Notes: generated by a model not told the origin, from the sequence alone. A stretch of DNA of 64,000 nucleotides from Saprospiraceae bacterium (GCA_029251525.1 JAQXDE010000032.1:124001-188000); one strand, 5' to 3'. Counted from the stretch's first letter, positions 8,897 through 17,346 are shown. Program-made: numbers and translations.

Positions 8897-9871
8897 TTAA
8901 AATAAATCAGCTGCAGTTATACTTTTGTCGTGCTTCGTGTATTCAACTGGGCGCTTAGCAAAAAAGTCGTCTAAACTGTTTGCAAAAATCTCTTCTTCGA
9001 ACCAACTCATCGGTTGGTAATTATAATCTGACACGAAGAACACTTTTTCTAAACCAATTTTCTCCATACTTTCATCTGCACGAAATTTCATAAAATTGAG
9101 CAAATCATTTTTAGAAATATTATCAATTTCTCCACCTTCAAAAATCCAATCTAGAATTTCAGCTTCCACTTGGATTGATTCTGCCACAATATTTCTAATG
9201 TCATCCTTAGTTGCCTCGTCAAAAAAATCAGGAAACTCTTCCTTAATTTTATTTACAATAAAAATCCCTGCATTGGCATGAATTTGTTCATCAACAGAAG
9301 TCCAAGCGATAATATTACTTATATTTTTCATGACCCCTTTAAACCGATTAAATGAGAGAACTATCCCAAATTGACTAAACAAAGAGACGTTTTCTATCAA
9401 AATAGAAAAGAGGATCAATGAAAAAACATATTTCCTTTTATCATCTGATTTGGTATGCGCTAGGGCCTTAGAAAGATAATCTACCCGCTTGCGGATAACA
9501 GGAACCTCAATTAATTTTTCGAACTCCCCATTGTAACCTAAAACTTCCAATAACCGAGAATAAGCCTCTGAATGTCTAAACTCACATTCCGCGAAAGTAC
9601 TTCCCAATCCATTAAATTCTGGTTTTGGTAAATGTTGATATAAGTCTCCCCAGAACGATTTTACCGCTACTTCGATTTGAGCAATAGCCAATAGACTTTT
9701 TTTAATAACTTCTTTTTCATTTTCGCTTAAGTGGGAATGAAAGTCTTGAACATCAGCAGTAAAGTCTACTTCTGAATGCACCCAAAAAGATTTATTGATT
9801 GCATCCGTAAAATCTAATATTTCAGGATATTCAAATGGTTTGTAATTAATTCTTTTTTCAAAAATGTTCAT
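8897..9871 (-). CDS. nrdB: Class I ribonucleotide reductase small (radical-generating) subunit, Id-like
   Basis: A 324-residue ferritin-like dimetal protein that generates the radical for NrdA. By spacing to E. coli NrdB, the metal ligands are Glu67, Glu97, His100 (ECEFRH), Glu160, Glu195 and His198 (VDEQIH). Tyr104 (HSEAY) takes the place of the radical tyrosine. The first ligand is Glu rather than the Asp of class Ia, as in manganese-containing classes Ic and Id and R2lox proteins. The ligand numbers match, as I remember them, the class Id subunit of Flavobacterium johnsoniae. No ATP-cone is fused at the N-terminus, and no nrdI lies nearby, consistent with class Id. It is the first gene of the operon behind the riboswitch. 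Confidence 0.93.
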   Translation of the reverse strand: MNIFEKRINYKPFEYPEILDFTDAINKSFWVHSEVDFTADVQDFHSHLSENEKEVIKKSLLAIAQIEVAVKSFWGDLYQHLPKPEFNGLGSTFAECEFRHSEAYSRLLEVLGYNGEFEKLIEVPVIRKRVDYLSKALAHTKSDDKRKYVFSLILFSILIENVSLFSQFGIVLSFNRFKGVMKNISNIIAWTSVDEQIHANAGIFIVNKIKEEFPDFFDEATKDDIRNIVAESIQVEAEILDWIFEGGEIDNISKNDLLNFMKFRADESMEKIGLEKVFFVSDYNYQPMSWFEEEIFANSLDDFFAKRPVEYTKHDKSITAADLF

Positions 9872-9904
9872 AATGCTTTAGGTTATTAGGTGATAAAAAA
9901 CTTT

Positions 9905-9924
9905 TCGACAAAACCATTTGTCAA
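9905..9924 (-). terminator. Possible leader hairpin of the nrd operon
   Basis: A six-base inverted repeat (GACAAA / TTTGTC) lies on the minus strand just before nrdB and is followed by GAAAAGTTTTTT. It could serve as the expression platform (conditional terminator) of the upstream riboswitch, but the stem is short and AT-rich, so the assignment is weak. Confidence 0.3.
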
Positions 9925-10050
9925 TGAAGTATTAAAAATAAGACCAGCATAAAAGAAAATAGGTCAAAGGTGAGCTCAGGATTGGGATGAAAAATTTCCT
10001 TCCTCTGAGAAAGCACTACTTGGACTATTACTTTTGATGCGAAAGTAAAT

Positions 10051-10182
10051 GTCAGACGATTAAGAAGGTGATCTGGCTTACAATTTTAATTGCTTACAGT
10101 TGCGCTACAGCTCGTGATTTCCACACGATTCCCCTAAGTTTTTTGTCAAAAATATTTTGACGTTAGATAATTGTCTTACGAT
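10051..10182 (-). ncRNA. Cobalamin (B12) riboswitch upstream of nrdB
   Basis: Read on the minus strand, the leader of the nrd operon contains the conserved core of the cobalamin riboswitch (Rfam RF00174 type) in the right order. GGGGAAT comes first, then GTGGAAATCAC, then the hallmark B12-box segment GCTGTAGCGCAACTGTAAGC, then a small hairpin (AATT/AATT), then AAGCCAGATCACCTT, which corresponds to the AGYCAGGAGACC end. Outer segments GTAAGAC (10173-10179) and GTCTGAC (10051-10057) can pair with one mismatch as closing stem P1. It lies about 180 bases upstream of the nrdB start. B12 riboswitches normally turn expression off when the coenzyme binds. Control of a class I ribonucleotide reductase by this element is known in Streptomyces. 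Confidence 0.9.
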
Positions 10183-10190
10183 TTGGTTAG

Positions 10191-10223
10191 CAAATATATA
10201 CTGAAACAATAGTGAGAAACAAA
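10191..10223 (-). promoter_or_regulatory. Bacteroidota-type promoter of the nrd operon
   Basis: On the minus strand there is a TTTG (-33 element, 10220-10223) and a perfect TATATTTG (-7 element TAnnTTTG, 10191-10198) separated by 21 bases. Transcription would start near 10185, just before the riboswitch. This matches the Bacteroidota housekeeping sigma consensus. Confidence 0.65.
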
Positions 10224-10562
10224 TATGAGTTCATTTTTTTTTCCACACTGTGTTAGTAAATAATCGACCTTAATTTAAACTTTTTTCAATTTTTAAAAAA
10301 CGAAAGAAAAAATGATTCAATAACGTTAATCACAGTAGGTTTTTTGAAAGCAGTTCTTTTAATATTTTAGAAACCGAAACTCAACTTGTTTGATTTCCAC
10401 CAAATCTATCTGAATTTAAACCTTACTCCACTTTTCTCCTTATTTTTTTCCTTTCCAAATATTATTTAATTAATTTGGCAGCAGTCAATCAAGACACAAT
10501 AATATTCCATGAAAAAGATGACTCAATTGACTTTTCTTTTTCAAAAACACCAAACCAAAATT

Positions 10563-11690
10563 ATGATAATTGGAGTCCTTAAAGAACCCGATTTTGAAAA
10601 TCGGGTCGCAATTATTCCTGAAAATGTGAGTGCCATTTTGAAACTCAATGTTAAGGAAATTTTAATTCAACAATCAGCAGGTGAAAGTGCATTTTTCTCA
10701 GACGAAGATTATAAAGAAAAAGGAGCAATTATTGCCCCTATCGAAGATGTTCTTAATAAATCAAATGTGCTGCTTTCCATTCATTCTCCTTCCGATGAAA
10801 TTTTATCTAACCTCTCCAAATCTCAAGTTCTTATCGGCCAATTCAATCCGCTGAGCAACAAAAATCTAGTGAGTAAATTATTGGAATTGGGATTGACAAG
10901 TTTTAGCCTTGATACCATTCCTCGAACAACTCGAGCGCAAGCTATGGATGTTTTATCTAGTATGGCGACAGCAGCTGGTTACCAAGCGGTATTGAAAGCT
11001 GCTACTCAACTTCCTCAATTTTTCCCAATGTTTATGACAGCAGCCGGAACTATTAAACCTTCGAAAGTTTTGATTCTTGGTGCAGGAGTAGCTGGATTGC
11101 AAGCTATCTCCGTTGCTAGAAAATTGGGAGCAGTTGTGGAAGCATTTGATGTGAGATTGGCAGCGAAAGAAGAGGTATTGAGTTTGGGTGCAAGATTTGT
11201 CGAAGTTGAAGGTGCTACAGATGACAAAGGTGCTGGTGGTTACGCAGTCGAACAAACAGAGGAGTATAAACAAAAGCAAACCGCACTCATCCAACAACAT
11301 GCAAAAGGTGCTGATGTTATAATATGTACTGCTCAGATTCCAGGACGAAAAGCCCCTCTTTTAATAACTCAGGATACCTTGGAAAATATGAAAAAAGGTT
11401 CTGTCGTGGTTGACTTAGCTGCATCTACGGGTGGTAATTGTGCCATGACTGAAAATAATAAAACCATAAACCACCATGGCATTACTATAATAGGCGACTC
11501 AAACCTAGCATCAAATATTCCTTCTGATGCAAGTAAAATGTTCGGAAAGAACATGACTAATTTTATAGCATTGATTGTAAAAGAAGGAGAATTAGACTTA
11601 AACTTTGAAGATGACTTGGTTGAAGGAACTTGTATATCACACGAAGGTGAAGTGAAAAATGAACGAGTGAAAAAAACGATGGAAAGTTAG
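10563..11690 (+). CDS. pntA: NAD(P)+ transhydrogenase alpha subunit, N-terminal part (soluble NAD-binding domain I)
   Basis: This is the dI component of the proton-translocating transhydrogenase, which passes hydride between NAD(H) and NADP(H). The protein has alanine-dehydrogenase/PNT domains: IGVLKEPDFENRVAIIPE at the start, the PRTTRAQAMDVLSS segment in the middle, and a Rossmann loop LGAGVAGLQA with the acidic EAFDVR that selects NAD. An in-frame ATG at 10509 would add 18 residues with no family counterpart (MKKMTQLTFLFQKHQTKI). The start at 10563, directly before IIGVLKEP, fits homologues better. It is the first gene of a four-gene operon and lacks the membrane part, which is encoded separately at 12052, as in other split-type enzymes. 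Confidence 0.93.
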   Translation: MIIGVLKEPDFENRVAIIPENVSAILKLNVKEILIQQSAGESAFFSDEDYKEKGAIIAPIEDVLNKSNVLLSIHSPSDEILSNLSKSQVLIGQFNPLSNKNLVSKLLELGLTSFSLDTIPRTTRAQAMDVLSSMATAAGYQAVLKAATQLPQFFPMFMTAAGTIKPSKVLILGAGVAGLQAISVARKLGAVVEAFDVRLAAKEEVLSLGARFVEVEGATDDKGAGGYAVEQTEEYKQKQTALIQQHAKGADVIICTAQIPGRKAPLLITQDTLENMKKGSVVVDLAASTGGNCAMTENNKTINHHGITIIGDSNLASNIPSDASKMFGKNMTNFIALIVKEGELDLNFEDDLVEGTCISHEGEVKNERVKKTMES

Positions 11691-11700
11691 TTATTAATTT

Positions 11701-12024
11701 ATGGAGAAAGAAGAAATATTAGATTTCGATGATTATATAAAAACTACGAATTTCAGAAAATGGGCTTTTAGATTTCTGATTTACTTAATCTTACTTTTCT
11801 CAGTTGGACTTTATTCCTTTCCTAGATCATTAGCAGCATCTAAAATGGAAAATATGCACTTGTTTTATGTGCTAGGTTGGATCTTAAAAATATTCCTTTG
11901 TATCGGAATTTTCTTTACGATCATGATGATTAGAAATAGAGAACCAAGAGATTATAAATATTGGATTTCTCTCTTTGGGATTTCTTTTTTCTTTATTTCT
12001 ACTGCCTTATTCAATTTTATTTAG
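11701..12024 (+). CDS. Small membrane protein inside the transhydrogenase operon
   Basis: A 107-residue protein of no family that I recognise. After a charged, cytosolic-looking start (MEKEEILDFDDYIKTT) it has three hydrophobic segments at about residues 22-42, 56-77 and 87-106, so it is an inner-membrane protein. It begins 10 bases after the pntA1 stop and ends 27 bases before pntA2, all on one strand, so it is almost certainly co-transcribed with the transhydrogenase. The context suggests an accessory or assembly partner of the membrane domain, but nothing in the sequence proves it. Confidence 0.75.
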   Translation: MEKEEILDFDDYIKTTNFRKWAFRFLIYLILLFSVGLYSFPRSLAASKMENMHLFYVLGWILKIFLCIGIFFTIMMIRNREPRDYKYWISLFGISFFFISTALFNFI

Positions 12025-12051
12025 AATAAATTAAAAATACACATATTCATT

Positions 12052-12360
12052 ATGGAAGAATTAATTAGCTTTTTTATCACCAACAAAGAATTTATCTACG
12101 TCATAATTCTATCCATTTTTTTGGGTGTTGAAGTGATTTCAAATGTACCTGCAATCTTGCATACTCCTTTGATGTCTGGTGCAAATGCCATTCATGGGGT
12201 TGTCATTATTGGAGCAATCATTGTAATGGGTCATGCCTCACCCGATAATATTTTGGCGATTGGTTTAGGTTTTGTGGCAGTCGTTTTAGGAACACTAAAT
12301 GTGGTCGGAGGATTTGTCGTCACCAATCGAATGTTAGAAATGTTTAAAAAGAAGAAGTGA
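12052..12360 (+). CDS. pntAB: NAD(P)+ transhydrogenase alpha subunit, membrane part (dII, PntA2/PntAB)
   Basis: This 102-residue protein corresponds to the C-terminal membrane piece of PntA. It has three to four transmembrane segments, with the conserved TPLMSGANAIHGVVIIGAI segment and GTLNVVGGFVVTNRMLEMF near the end, and a short lysine-rich tail. Together with PntB it forms the proton channel. Its length is typical for split-type operons. The gene is followed after 91 bases by pntB. Confidence 0.93.
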   Translation: MEELISFFITNKEFIYVIILSIFLGVEVISNVPAILHTPLMSGANAIHGVVIIGAIIVMGHASPDNILAIGLGFVAVVLGTLNVVGGFVVTNRMLEMFKKKK

Positions 12361-12389
12361 TTTTTAAATGATGAGTCTCTTGTTAAAAA

Positions 12390-12423
12390 CTCATCACTCA
12401 TCACTTTTTCCTCATCACTTTTT
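12390..12423 (+). repeat. Short direct repeat before pntB
   Basis: The 13-mer CTCATCACTTTTT occurs at 12397-12409 and 12411-12423, preceded by a partial copy (CTCATCACT, 12390-12398). TGATGAG just upstream (about 12369-12375) can pair with CTCATCA. It lies in the spacer between pntA2 and pntB; function unknown. Confidence 0.6.
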
Positions 12424-12451
12424 ACAATTTGAATCAAAACAAAAAAATAAA

Positions 12452-13843
12452 ATGTCAAATTTTATACTCGAAATATCTTATCTCTTTGGTTCCATTTCAT
12501 TTATTCTTGGACTAAAAATGTTGAGTCATCCTGAGACTGCTCGAAAGGGAAACCTTCTAGCTGCTGCTGGAATGACTATTGCAATAATCGCAACCATCTT
12601 TTTTCATAAAAATGAAGCAGGTGATCCAATCGGTAATTTAATCTGGATTTTTGCAGCCATTGGTTTAGGAACAGTCGTAGGTTATCTAATGGCTATGAAA
12701 GTCAAAATGACCGCCATGCCTCAAATGGTCTCTCTATTTAATGGAATGGGAGGTGCCTGTGCCGCCATTATTTCAATCGTTGAATACACTTCTCATCCCA
12801 CACATGATGTAGGATTTCTAGCCATTGCATTTTTAGGGTTAATGATTGGTAGTGTTTCATTTAGTGGTTCTATGGTTGCTTATGGAAAGTTAGATGGAAA
12901 AATAAACGACTGGCGGTCGAATGCCATTCGGATGTTTAACAATATCCTACTAGCAGGAATCCTAGCATTAATTGGTGTTGGCATTTGGTCTCCCGATCTA
13001 ATTGGAGAACCAATCATTTGGATTTTATTAGTTGTGTCATTAATCTACGGGGTATTATTCGTGATGCCAATAGGAGGAGCCGACATGCCTGTAGTAATTT
13101 CTTTGTTGAACTCATTTACAGGAGTTGCAGCAGCTCTTGGAGGATTCTTGTACGACAATGCTGTAATGTTGACAGGTGGAATTTTAGTTGGCTCGGCAGG
13201 AACCATTTTAACTATTTTGATGTGTCAGGCAATGAACAGACCTTTATGGAACGTGATTTTTGGATCATTTGGAGGTGGTGGTGCTGGAGCTGGTTCAGAT
13301 AGTGGAGAGCAAATAGTAAAAACTATCTCAGTCACCGATGCAGCTATTTTATGTGCCTATGCAAAACGAGTTGCTATTGTTCCAGGTTATGGTTTGGCAG
13401 TAGCACAAGCACAACATACTTGTCATGATTTTGAGAGAATGCTAGGCGAAAAAGGGGTTGAAGTAACTTACGCAATTCACCCAGTTGCAGGTCGGATGCC
13501 TGGGCACATGAATGTGCTTTTAGCAGAGGCAGATGTTCCTTATCCAAAATTATTAGAAATGGAAGAGGTCAATCCGCAGTTACCTAATACTGATGTGGTT
13601 ATCGTCGTGGGAGCCAATGATGTTGTAAATCCAGCTGCAGAAACTGATCCTTCTAGTCCGATTTATGGAATGCCCATAATACAAGTAGATAAAGCTCATA
13701 ATGTCATCGTAATGAAAAGAAGTATGGGAAAAGGGTATGCAGGTATTGCAAACTCTTTATTTTTTAAAGATAAAACTAGAATGCTTTTTGGGGATGCTAA
13801 AGATACTTTAGGAAAATTGGTCAGTGAATTAAAGCAAATTTAA
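12452..13843 (+). CDS. pntB: NAD(P)+ transhydrogenase beta subunit
   Basis: PntB supplies the rest of the proton channel (dII) and the NADP(H)-binding domain III. From the ATG at 12452 the protein has 463 residues, the normal length. Eight or nine transmembrane helices cover about the first 270 residues, including MPQMVSLFNGMGGACAA and MPVVISLLNSFTGVAAA. A Gly-rich linker follows, then domain III with VPGYGLAVAQAQH, HPVAGRMPGHMNVLLAEADV and GANDVVNPAA. The frame stays open back to an ATG at 12368, but those 28 codons run through the direct repeat at 12390-12423 and have no family counterpart, so 12452 is the better start. Confidence 0.95.
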   Translation: MSNFILEISYLFGSISFILGLKMLSHPETARKGNLLAAAGMTIAIIATIFFHKNEAGDPIGNLIWIFAAIGLGTVVGYLMAMKVKMTAMPQMVSLFNGMGGACAAIISIVEYTSHPTHDVGFLAIAFLGLMIGSVSFSGSMVAYGKLDGKINDWRSNAIRMFNNILLAGILALIGVGIWSPDLIGEPIIWILLVVSLIYGVLFVMPIGGADMPVVISLLNSFTGVAAALGGFLYDNAVMLTGGILVGSAGTILTILMCQAMNRPLWNVIFGSFGGGGAGAGSDSGEQIVKTISVTDAAILCAYAKRVAIVPGYGLAVAQAQHTCHDFERMLGEKGVEVTYAIHPVAGRMPGHMNVLLAEADVPYPKLLEMEEVNPQLPNTDVVIVVGANDVVNPAAETDPSSPIYGMPIIQVDKAHNVIVMKRSMGKGYAGIANSLFFKDKTRMLFGDAKDTLGKLVSELKQI

Positions 13844-13867
13844 CTAATTAAATGCTCCTAAATAATT

Positions 13868-13902
13868 AAAAACGTCGATCGTCTAAATGATGATTGGCGT
13901 TT
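13868..13902 (+). terminator. Intrinsic terminator after pntB
   Basis: AAAACGTCGATC and GATTGGCGTTTT can pair with GU wobbles around an 11-base loop and end in TTTT, about 25 bases after the pntB stop. Confidence 0.6.
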
Positions 13903-14991
13903 TCTAGTTAATTAGATATTATTCTGTTGAATTATTTCACCAAATGCAACAGCGAAAATTTATTAATCGAGCAGATATATTAGGGCGAATTACATGTTTA
14001 CACTCTTGAAGTTATTCAAAGATGAATAATCTAAATATAAATTGGTTTATCAATTATACTTCATAATTGTCAATATGGTATGGAATTCTTGAGATAAATA
14101 AACAAATGGGCTAACAGTTTTTTAAAATTTAAAGATTTGGCGATCTACAAGATTTGTTTTTGAAGGTCAAAATCTTCAGTATTAAAAAAACATAAAAAAT
14201 TTAGGTTTGTTTGCTATCAGCAGTGCACATCGATATACTATGTAAATAGAAAAATCAGATAATAATTTAGAACGATTTTTGAATCTATGGATTATTCGAT
14301 CATAAAATTTGAATAGCAAATATATCACATCACTAAAGTTTACATCAAAAAAAAATCTTTGATAATTTTAATTAAGGTCTTAGATGTTTAATACAATTGA
14401 AGAACAAATAACAAAAGCGTATTTAAGTCTTGTATTCCACCATAATAGTTTTGAATTTGAGAATCATAACGTGGGAATGATTTTGATATCACCAAAAAAG
14501 AATCTGATCCCAATTTGGTAAAACTCTAGTTAAATACATATGTAGGTTATGCATTCACTTAAATATACCTCAAAAGGATTGATATATTTATAACCTGATA
14601 GATATGTTTTCGGTCTATAAAGTATTTGAACAAGACGATAAGGTACTATTCTGAACTAGGAAACGGTTCAATCAATTATTCAGAAATAACAAACAGAATA
14701 CAATTAAATCTGATCCTAAATATTATCAATCATAGAAAGATGGAAGGATTACAATTAATTTTATAAAATCCTACAAATGGTGCAGACTATTTTATAAAAC
14801 CACTCGAAAACCTTACTAACTTTAAAGAATGATCCTTCTCTAGCTAATTAATCCCCGAATCAAAAAAAATGTATGCGGTTAATAAGTAGGCCAATTAAAC
14901 CAATTTAATTTATTTATGAAACCACTCCTACCCTTCTATTTTACGAACACTTACTGTTATCTTTCGTCATAATAAAATAAAAAATTTAAAT
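13903..14991. other. Long gap with probable gene remnants
   Basis: About 1.1 kb without an intact gene. A 45-codon open frame at 14384-14521 (MFNTIEEQITKAYLSLVFHH at its start) and a later piece at about 14650-14820 have protein-like composition. The later piece reads ELGNGSINYSEITNRIQ, then one in-frame stop, then NPTNGADYFIKPLENLTNF. These look like fragments of a degraded gene on the plus strand. I do not recognise the family. The promoter of the following acyl-CoA dehydrogenase pair should lie in the last 80 bases. Confidence 0.4.
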
Positions 14992-16185
14992 ATGAACACC
15001 ACAATACAGACAGATTTAGAGGTTTTTCGAATAGAAACAAAGTCTTGGTTAGAGGTAAACTGCCCTGAAAGTATGCGTAAACCCGTCAAAAGATTTGAAG
15101 ATATTTACGGAGGTGGTTCAGAAGCAAACTTTGATAATGAAGATCAAAAGGTTTGGTTTGAACGCATGAGAGATAAAGGATGGACAGCACCTGCATGGCC
15201 TAAGGCATACGGGGGAGCTGGTTTAACAAAGGACGAATTCAAAGTGCTGAAGGAAGAAATGAAAAAGTTGGGTTGTCGTCAACCGCTTTGGAGTTTTGGT
15301 TTGACGATGTTAGGTCCAGCACTAATAAAATTTGGAAATGAAAACCAGAAATTAGAACATTTGACAAAAATTTCTCGTGGAGAAGTTTGGTGGTGCCAAG
15401 GTTATAGTGAACCTGGTGCGGGAAGTGATTTAGCCGATCTACAAACTCGTGCTGTTGATACTGGAGATCATTTCTCAGTAAGTGGACAAAAAGTATGGAC
15501 ATCATATGCGGACAAAGCTGATTGGTGTTTTTGCTTAGTTCGTACAAATCCTGACGTACCAAAACATCACGGAATTAGTTTTGTACTCATCAACATGAGA
15601 CAACCAGGAGTCCAGGTTCGTCCAATTAAATTGATTAGTGGTTCCTCTCCTTTCTGTGAAACGTTTTTTGAGGAAGCAAAAGTACCTAAAGAAAACTTAG
15701 TAGGAGGATTAAATAATGGTTGGACAATAGCTAAATATTTATTAACCCACGAGCGCTCAATGATTGGAGGAATCTCTGAAGCTGGTCAACAAAAATTATT
15801 ATCTCAAATCGCCATAGAAATGATAGGATTGGAAAATGGTAAATTAGCTGATCCAGTTTTACGAACAGAAGTTGCTAGATGGTTAATTAATGGCGCTGGT
15901 ATCAAATGGTCAATGGAAAGAATGACTGATGAGGCGAAAGCAGGAGATCCGATTGGTGCAAAATCTTCATTTTTTAAATACTACGCAACAGAATTGAATA
16001 AGGATAAATTCGAATTAATGTTATCTATGGGTGGATTCGAGGGATTACAATGGGGAGAGGATTACCTAGAAGGTAAATTAGCAAGAGACATGTGTAGAAC
16101 AAAGGGAAATTCCATCGAAGGCGGAACTTCTGAGGTTCAATTAAATATTATTGCAAAACGAATTTTGAATTTGCCAACGAAGTAA
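14992..16185 (+). CDS. Acyl-CoA dehydrogenase, large/catalytic-type subunit (PimC/FadE-like)
   Basis: A 397-residue flavoprotein of the acyl-CoA dehydrogenase family that oxidises acyl-CoA to enoyl-CoA. It shows the FAD-contacting GYSEPGAGSDLADLQTRA segment (about residues 137-154), KVWTSYADKADW, and the C-terminal IEGGTSEVQLNIIAKRIL loop. At the MCAD catalytic-Glu position just before GT it has Gly, but Glu254 in THERSMIGG fits the alternative catalytic position used by isovaleryl-CoA and long-chain dehydrogenases. The gene is followed after 33 bases by a second dehydrogenase on the same strand, which lacks both glutamates. The pair resembles heteromeric enzymes such as PimC/PimD and mycobacterial FadE pairs. 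The substrate is unknown. Confidence 0.92.
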   Translation: MNTTIQTDLEVFRIETKSWLEVNCPESMRKPVKRFEDIYGGGSEANFDNEDQKVWFERMRDKGWTAPAWPKAYGGAGLTKDEFKVLKEEMKKLGCRQPLWSFGLTMLGPALIKFGNENQKLEHLTKISRGEVWWCQGYSEPGAGSDLADLQTRAVDTGDHFSVSGQKVWTSYADKADWCFCLVRTNPDVPKHHGISFVLINMRQPGVQVRPIKLISGSSPFCETFFEEAKVPKENLVGGLNNGWTIAKYLLTHERSMIGGISEAGQQKLLSQIAIEMIGLENGKLADPVLRTEVARWLINGAGIKWSMERMTDEAKAGDPIGAKSSFFKYYATELNKDKFELMLSMGGFEGLQWGEDYLEGKLARDMCRTKGNSIEGGTSEVQLNIIAKRILNLPTK

Positions 16186-16218
16186 TTTTTAAAAACAACC
16201 ATTCTAAAAAATAAAAAA

Positions 16219-17346
16219 ATGAACTTAGTTATAAATGAGGAACAGCAAATGCTAAAAACCTCTGCAAAAGAATTTTTAAAAAGCAAAGCTCCGATAGAAG
16301 CTTTAAGAAAATTGCGAGATTCGAATGATCCAAAAGGATATGATCCTACACTGTGGAAAGAAATGGCAGAAATGGGTTGGGCTAGTTTGAATATTCCTGA
16401 AGCATACGGCGGGATGAATTTTGGGTTTGTTGGTTTTGGGCAAATCTTAGAGGAAATGGGAAGAACGTTAGTTGCATCACCGATCATTTCAACATGTTTA
16501 GTCGGAAGTTCCATTATTAACTTTGGAGGTAGTACGATGCAAAAAGAAAACTTTCTTCCTCGAATTGCGGACGGAAGTATATTGTTAAGTTTGGCATCAG
16601 AAGAAAGCAATGCTCACAAGCCGCTGAAGGTTTCAACTCAATATGCAAAGACTGATAATGGATATTCTATTTCTGGGAAAAAGAATTTTGTTATAGATGG
16701 GAACATAGCAGACTACTTTATTGTAACAGCAACCGATGCAGAGAAAAATGGTATTTCATTATTTATTGTAGATGCAAAATCGGAGGGAATTTCTGTAGAA
16801 AAGAAAATAATGATGGATAGTCGGAATGCCGCAGTTGTTACTTTTGAAAATGTAAAGGCAACTAATGCTGATTTAATTGGTGAAGAAGGAAAAGGAATAA
16901 AGACATTAGAAAAAGCATTGGACATTGGTCGGATAGGTTTATCTGCAGAGATGTTAGGTTCTATGCAAGAAGCATTTGACCGAACAATTGCTTATTTAAA
17001 AGAACGGAAACAATTTGGTGTTGTCATCGGAACTTTTCAAGCTTTACAACATCGGGCGGCACAAATGTATTGCGAAATAGAATTATGCAAATCATTGGTT
17101 ATTAAATCTTTACAAGCTATTGATACTGACTCTCCAATGCTTCCTTATATGGCAAGCATGACTAAATCCAAAATTGGTGAGGTATTACAATTGATAACTA
17201 ATGAAAGCATCCAGCTATTTGGTGGAATTGGTATGACCGATGATGAGGAAATTGGTTTCTTTATGAAAAGAGCAAGAGTAGCACAACAAACCTTTGGAGA
17301 TTATAATTACCACCTGGATCGTTTTGCAAGATTGAGTGGTTTTTAA
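16219..17346 (+). CDS. Acyl-CoA dehydrogenase, small/partner-type subunit (PimD/FadE-like)
   Basis: A 375-residue acyl-CoA dehydrogenase homologue with the N-terminal helical domain (EEQQMLKTSAKEFL), a beta domain (SISGKKNFVIDG) and the C-terminal ESIQLFGGIGMTDDEEIGFF motif that contacts the FAD ADP part. The segment that carries the alternative catalytic Glu in its partner here reads DIGRIGLSAE, with Gly237 at that place. The C-terminus (DYNYHLDRFARLSGF) lacks the EGGTSE-type catalytic loop. The protein therefore seems unable to act alone and probably forms a heterotetramer with the product of the gene 33 bases upstream. Cytosolic; substrate unknown. A strong terminator follows. Confidence 0.9.
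   Translation: MNLVINEEQQMLKTSAKEFLKSKAPIEALRKLRDSNDPKGYDPTLWKEMAEMGWASLNIPEAYGGMNFGFVGFGQILEEMGRTLVASPIISTCLVGSSIINFGGSTMQKENFLPRIADGSILLSLASEESNAHKPLKVSTQYAKTDNGYSISGKKNFVIDGNIADYFIVTATDAEKNGISLFIVDAKSEGISVEKKIMMDSRNAAVVTFENVKATNADLIGEEGKGIKTLEKALDIGRIGLSAEMLGSMQEAFDRTIAYLKERKQFGVVIGTFQALQHRAAQMYCEIELCKSLVIKSLQAIDTDSPMLPYMASMTKSKIGEVLQLITNESIQLFGGIGMTDDEEIGFFMKRARVAQQTFGDYNYHLDRFARLSGF

Noticed and set aside
9990-10020. TPP-riboswitch-like CTGAGA in the nrd leader
   Set aside because: Only this short string matches. The rest of the thi-box is missing, and it is on the strand opposite to the operon.
10509-10562. Longer N-terminus of the pntA product from an upstream ATG
   Set aside because: The extra 18 residues have no counterpart in the family, and the ATG at 10563 begins exactly at the conserved IIGVLKEP start.
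12368-12451. Longer N-terminus of PntB
   Set aside because: The extension is translated from the CTCATCACTTTTT direct repeat and its flanks, giving a low-complexity His/Ser/Phe sequence with no family match.
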